Assembly (NCBI RefSeq): GCF_051027545.1
Contig: NZ_CP194902.1
Location: forward strand, 4,712,001-4,776,000
Reading direction: 5' to 3'
DNA from: Methylocaldum sp002005105
GTDB taxonomy: Bacteria > Pseudomonadota > Gammaproteobacteria > Methylococcales > Methylococcaceae
DNA length: 64,000 bases
Under the pieces are notes generated by a model that saw only the letters and a list, made by a program, of their open reading frames with translations, was not told the origin of the DNA and searched no databases. A program made the position numbers and the translations under genes. Positions 61,692-64,000 of this stretch are shown one piece after another. How positions within the stretch are numbered: the first letter of the stretch is position 1; each line of letters opens with the position of its first letter.

Positions 61692-61925
61692 TAGAGCGTT
61701 TTCCGAATCGGTGTAAGGGATTCGGATATGTAGGTCGGCAATCCCTTGCCGACGTATCGGCTCGGCGAAGGGCTTTGTCGGAAGGGCAGCTCTGGCGCTC
61801 CCAGAGATGCCGTTTGCGATTGGAAGGGTCGCGACTAAAGCGACCGTTTGCGATTGGGAAGGGATTGCCGACCTACGTTCTCCCCTCCTGGAACGAATCC
61901 GTACACCGGGATGGAAAACGCTCTA
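61692..61925. repeat. MITE, TAGAGCGTTTTC family (copy F)
   Basis: 234 bp with ends TAGAGCGTTTTCC and GAAAACGCTCTA. The interior is the inverted copy of element B (15587-15854): TGTAGGTCGGCAATCCCTTG, CGGAAGGGCAGCTCTGGCGC and TCGCGACTAAAGCGACCG in the same relation, minus one unit. It lies in the leader of the AGCS symporter gene. Confidence 0.85.
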
Positions 61926-62006
61926 ATGTTCACTTGAATGTCGGATGGAATAAGCCTTGAAACGGCATTCCTCCGTATACTGTCCGAAACCCTTCAAGGA
62001 AAATCC

Positions 62007-63428
62007 ATGCGCGAAATCGAAACGCTGATTGCCACATTATCGGGCTGGGTATGGGGACCACCCATGCTCGCCCTGTTGGTGGGAACCGGGCTGTACCTGA
62101 CGATATTGCTGCGCGGCGTGCAGTTCCGCGCCCTGCCCCGAGCCTTTAGCCTTATCTTCGCGAAGGATCACGGCCACGCCGGCGATATCAGCCATTTCGC
62201 CGCGCTGATGACGGCGCTTGCGGCCACGGTAGGCATAGGCAACATCGTCGGTGTTGCCACGGCCATCACCCTCGGCGGTCCCGGCGCGGTGTTCTGGATG
62301 TGGCTGACGGGTCTGGTGGGCATGGCCACCAAGTATTCCGAGGCGGTGCTGGCGGTCAAGTACCGCGAAAAGGGAGAGTACGGCATGCGCGGCGGGCCGA
62401 TGTACTATCTGGCAAAGGGTGCCGGCCTGCCTTGGCTGGGCAGACTGTTCGCGGTCTTTACCGCGCTGGCCACCTTCGGTATCGGCAACATGACGCAGGC
62501 CAATTCCACTGCCAGGATACTCGAAAGCACCTTTCACATTACTCCACTCGCCACGGGGCTGGTGCTGATGGTACTGACGGCACTGGTGATCCTGGGCGGC
62601 GTCCGCTCCATCGGCCGGTTCACCTCGCTGCTGGTTCCGTTCATGATCGTCGGCTACATCGGCGCCGCGCTGGTGGTGCTGGTCCTCAATGCCGCCGAAA
62701 TTCCGCATGCGCTGTACCTGATCTTTTACCACGCCTTCAATCCGATCGCGGCCGGTGGTGGCTTCGCGGGTGCTACCCTCGCCACCGCCATGCGTTACGG
62801 CATCGCACGCGGCGTGTTCTCCAACGAATCCGGACTCGGTTCGGCGCCCATCGCGGCAGCGGCCGCGCGCACCGACGGTCCGGTCAAGCAGGCGCTGGTG
62901 AGCATGACGCAAACCTTCATCGACACCCTGGTGGTGTGCACCATGACCGCCCTGGTGATCCTCACCGCGAACCCATGGATGCAAGACGTCAGTGCCGGAG
63001 AACTGACCAGCGCCAGCATGGCGGAAACGCTGGGCAGTACCGGGACCTTCATCGTCGCGCTCGCCACGGCGCTTTTCGCCTACTCCACCCTGATAGGCTG
63101 GAATTATTACGGCGAAAAAGCGGTGGAATACCTGTTCGGGCCGCGCTCCATCCGCATCTACCGCATCTTCTTCGTTGCCGCCGTAATCGTTGGCGCCACC
63201 ACCAGCCTGGAATTCGTCTGGAACTTCTCCGACCTGATGAACGGCATGATGGCCATTCCCAACCTGATCGGCCTCCTATTGCTGTCGAAAGTCATCAAGG
63301 CAGAAACCAACCGCTATTTCAAACTGGAAAGCCGGCCTGAGAGCAGCGCGGCGCCTGAAACAGCCGCCAAGTCTTCGCCTAAGGCGCGACGGTCTGCTCG
63401 GGCAACATCGGGAGATCCCCGCACCTGA
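62007..63428 (+). CDS. Alanine/glycine:cation symporter (AGCS family)
   Basis: 473 residues, about ten membrane helices. Signatures: HFAALMTALAATVGIGNIVG, GGPGAVFWMWLTGLVGMATK, YSEAVLAVKYREK, GGPMYYLAKG and RGVFSNESGLGSAPIAAAAA, all diagnostic of sodium- or proton-coupled alanine/glycine transporters. The start at 62007 (AAGGAAAATCC ahead) was preferred to 61938, which would add a non-homologous arm. The C-terminal ~35 residues are low-complexity and basic. Confidence 0.92.
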   Translation: MREIETLIATLSGWVWGPPMLALLVGTGLYLTILLRGVQFRALPRAFSLIFAKDHGHAGDISHFAALMTALAATVGIGNIVGVATAITLGGPGAVFWMWLTGLVGMATKYSEAVLAVKYREKGEYGMRGGPMYYLAKGAGLPWLGRLFAVFTALATFGIGNMTQANSTARILESTFHITPLATGLVLMVLTALVILGGVRSIGRFTSLLVPFMIVGYIGAALVVLVLNAAEIPHALYLIFYHAFNPIAAGGGFAGATLATAMRYGIARGVFSNESGLGSAPIAAAAARTDGPVKQALVSMTQTFIDTLVVCTMTALVILTANPWMQDVSAGELTSASMAETLGSTGTFIVALATALFAYSTLIGWNYYGEKAVEYLFGPRSIRIYRIFFVAAVIVGATTSLEFVWNFSDLMNGMMAIPNLIGLLLLSKVIKAETNRYFKLESRPESSAAPETAAKSSPKARRSARATSGDPRT

Positions 63429-63746
63429 CCGAACGGCGGCTCGCAAGTTTCGCCCAAAGCGGTCAACGAGCAAGAACGGCCGATCAGACCTGAATGTGGC
63501 CTCGCCGCCACCGGTATTTGCCGGTCCGCAGGAATTGGCCGAGTGCCGGCAGATTACGATGAGATTGATCAATGCGCGGCGTTCGACCTTATGCAAACCT
63601 TTGCCTTTGCATAATCGTCCAAATGCATGGGAGAAGACCTGATGTTGATCGCGTCATTAACCTTAATAGGTATTGTCGTTACCCGTGTTGCAAAATCGGT
63701 AACGCGTCTTTCGATCCATCGTTCAAGAAAAGCCTCGGACGGCCAT
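63429..63746. other. Spacer at the right end
   Basis: About 320 bases between two convergent genes. Short frames only. No repeat of the described families and no clear terminator hairpin were seen. Confidence 0.4.
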
Positions 63747-64000
63747 CTAAAGAATCTTGCGCCTTCGCCGAAAGCGAGAAGCCGCAAAGCCAATCAGCGC
63801 TAGGCCCGATGCGATACCGAACAGGCTTGCGATTCGTGTCGTCAAGCGCTCTACGCCGGAGTCGGCGCCGACATTGAGCGGGATTCTCAATGTGTCTTGA
63901 TGCGGAACGGCACCTGCGCCGCCCTTGATCAAGTAGATCGCGTAATGCCCATTCGTATCAAGGTCAAAATGCGATTCGATGACACCTCTGGAATAGGTTT
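63747..64000 (-). CDS. C-terminal part of a membrane-anchored extracytoplasmic protein (partial)
   Basis: The minus-strand frame enters from the right edge and reads 83 residues to a TAG at 63747-63749: TYSRGVIESHFDLDTNGHYA, then an extracytoplasmic-type beta segment, then one membrane helix (RIASLFGIASGLALIGFAAS) and a basic end RFRRRRKIL. This resembles sorting-signal or anchor tails (helix plus Arg/Lys cluster) but has no PEP or LPXTG motif. The start lies outside the window. Confidence 0.6.
   Translation of the reverse strand, partial: TYSRGVIESHFDLDTNGHYAIYLIKGGAGAVPHQDTLRIPLNVGADSGVERLTTRIASLFGIASGLALIGFAASRFRRRRKIL

Overview
The window looks like a chromosomal segment of a GC-rich gammaproteobacterial methanotroph, most likely Methylococcaceae close to Methylocaldum or Methylococcus. 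The evidence is a hopanoid C-3 methylase (HpnR), a lanthanide-type PQQ alcohol dehydrogenase with its own cytochromes and XoxJ-like partner, two MauG/CcpA-type di-haem peroxidases, a sucrose metabolism locus and a cytosolic group 3b [NiFe] hydrogenase. No rRNA, tRNA, CRISPR array or intact transposase gene was seen. All assignments come from reading the sequence and recalling families; no database search was run.

Layout: 1-3 kb holds the end of an unknown gene, a repeat-rich spacer, and a di-haem peroxidase with a small secreted partner. 3-7.7 kb holds a sulfotransferase, a lipoprotein and a run of small redox or metal-type proteins (SmbP-like, a Cys-rich 69-residue protein, a DUF2892-like membrane protein, a DsrE-like protein, a periplasmic binding protein). 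7.9-12.4 kb is a tight group 3b hydrogenase operon (beta, gamma, delta, alpha, maturation protease). 12.4-22 kb carries an AT-rich acyltransferase, a secreted alpha/beta hydrolase, hpnR, a truncated-looking FAD oxidase, an amidinotransferase fragment, a DUF421 protein and a small MscS channel. 22.2-25.8 kb is the cytochrome c / cytochrome c / PQQ dehydrogenase / XoxJ cluster. 26-34.5 kb has a second DsrE-peroxidase pair divergent from an APC permease plus PadR regulator, decayed transporter and sulfatase genes, a HAD phosphatase and an outer-membrane protein. 35-37.6 kb has a KamA-family radical SAM enzyme and a MarR regulator facing each other across a perfectly symmetrical promoter-operator. 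38.7-45.4 kb has an arylsulfatase with its formylglycine-generating enzyme and several small envelope proteins. 45.9-49.2 kb has a large MscK-like channel and a second MarR. 49.3-57.3 kb is the sucrose locus: sucrose synthase divergent from a nucleotidyltransferase/pseudo-phosphomannomutase fusion, a sucrose-phosphatase-like HAD enzyme, a sucrose-phosphate-synthase-like glycosyltransferase and an alpha/beta hydrolase. 58-64 kb has a large multi-PAS/GAF histidine kinase, an AGCS amino-acid symporter and the C-terminus of a membrane-anchored protein.

The most unusual feature is the non-coding fraction. At least three families of small dispersed elements lie between genes. (i) A MITE with ends TAGAGCGTTTTC...GAAAACGCTCTA, probably TA-targeted, supplies the TAG stop codon of at least two genes. 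(ii) A ~145-bp element of up to five consecutive hairpins occurs in five near-identical copies. All five lie 3' of a gene in the same orientation, two supply the upstream gene's TAA stop, and the last hairpin carries a Shine-Dalgarno-like AGGAGG. A sequence-divergent element at 57.5 kb keeps the same architecture. (iii) A TAGGGTGGGTT-type repeat occurs in three copies. The oriented multi-hairpin family is the best candidate here for something not properly described.
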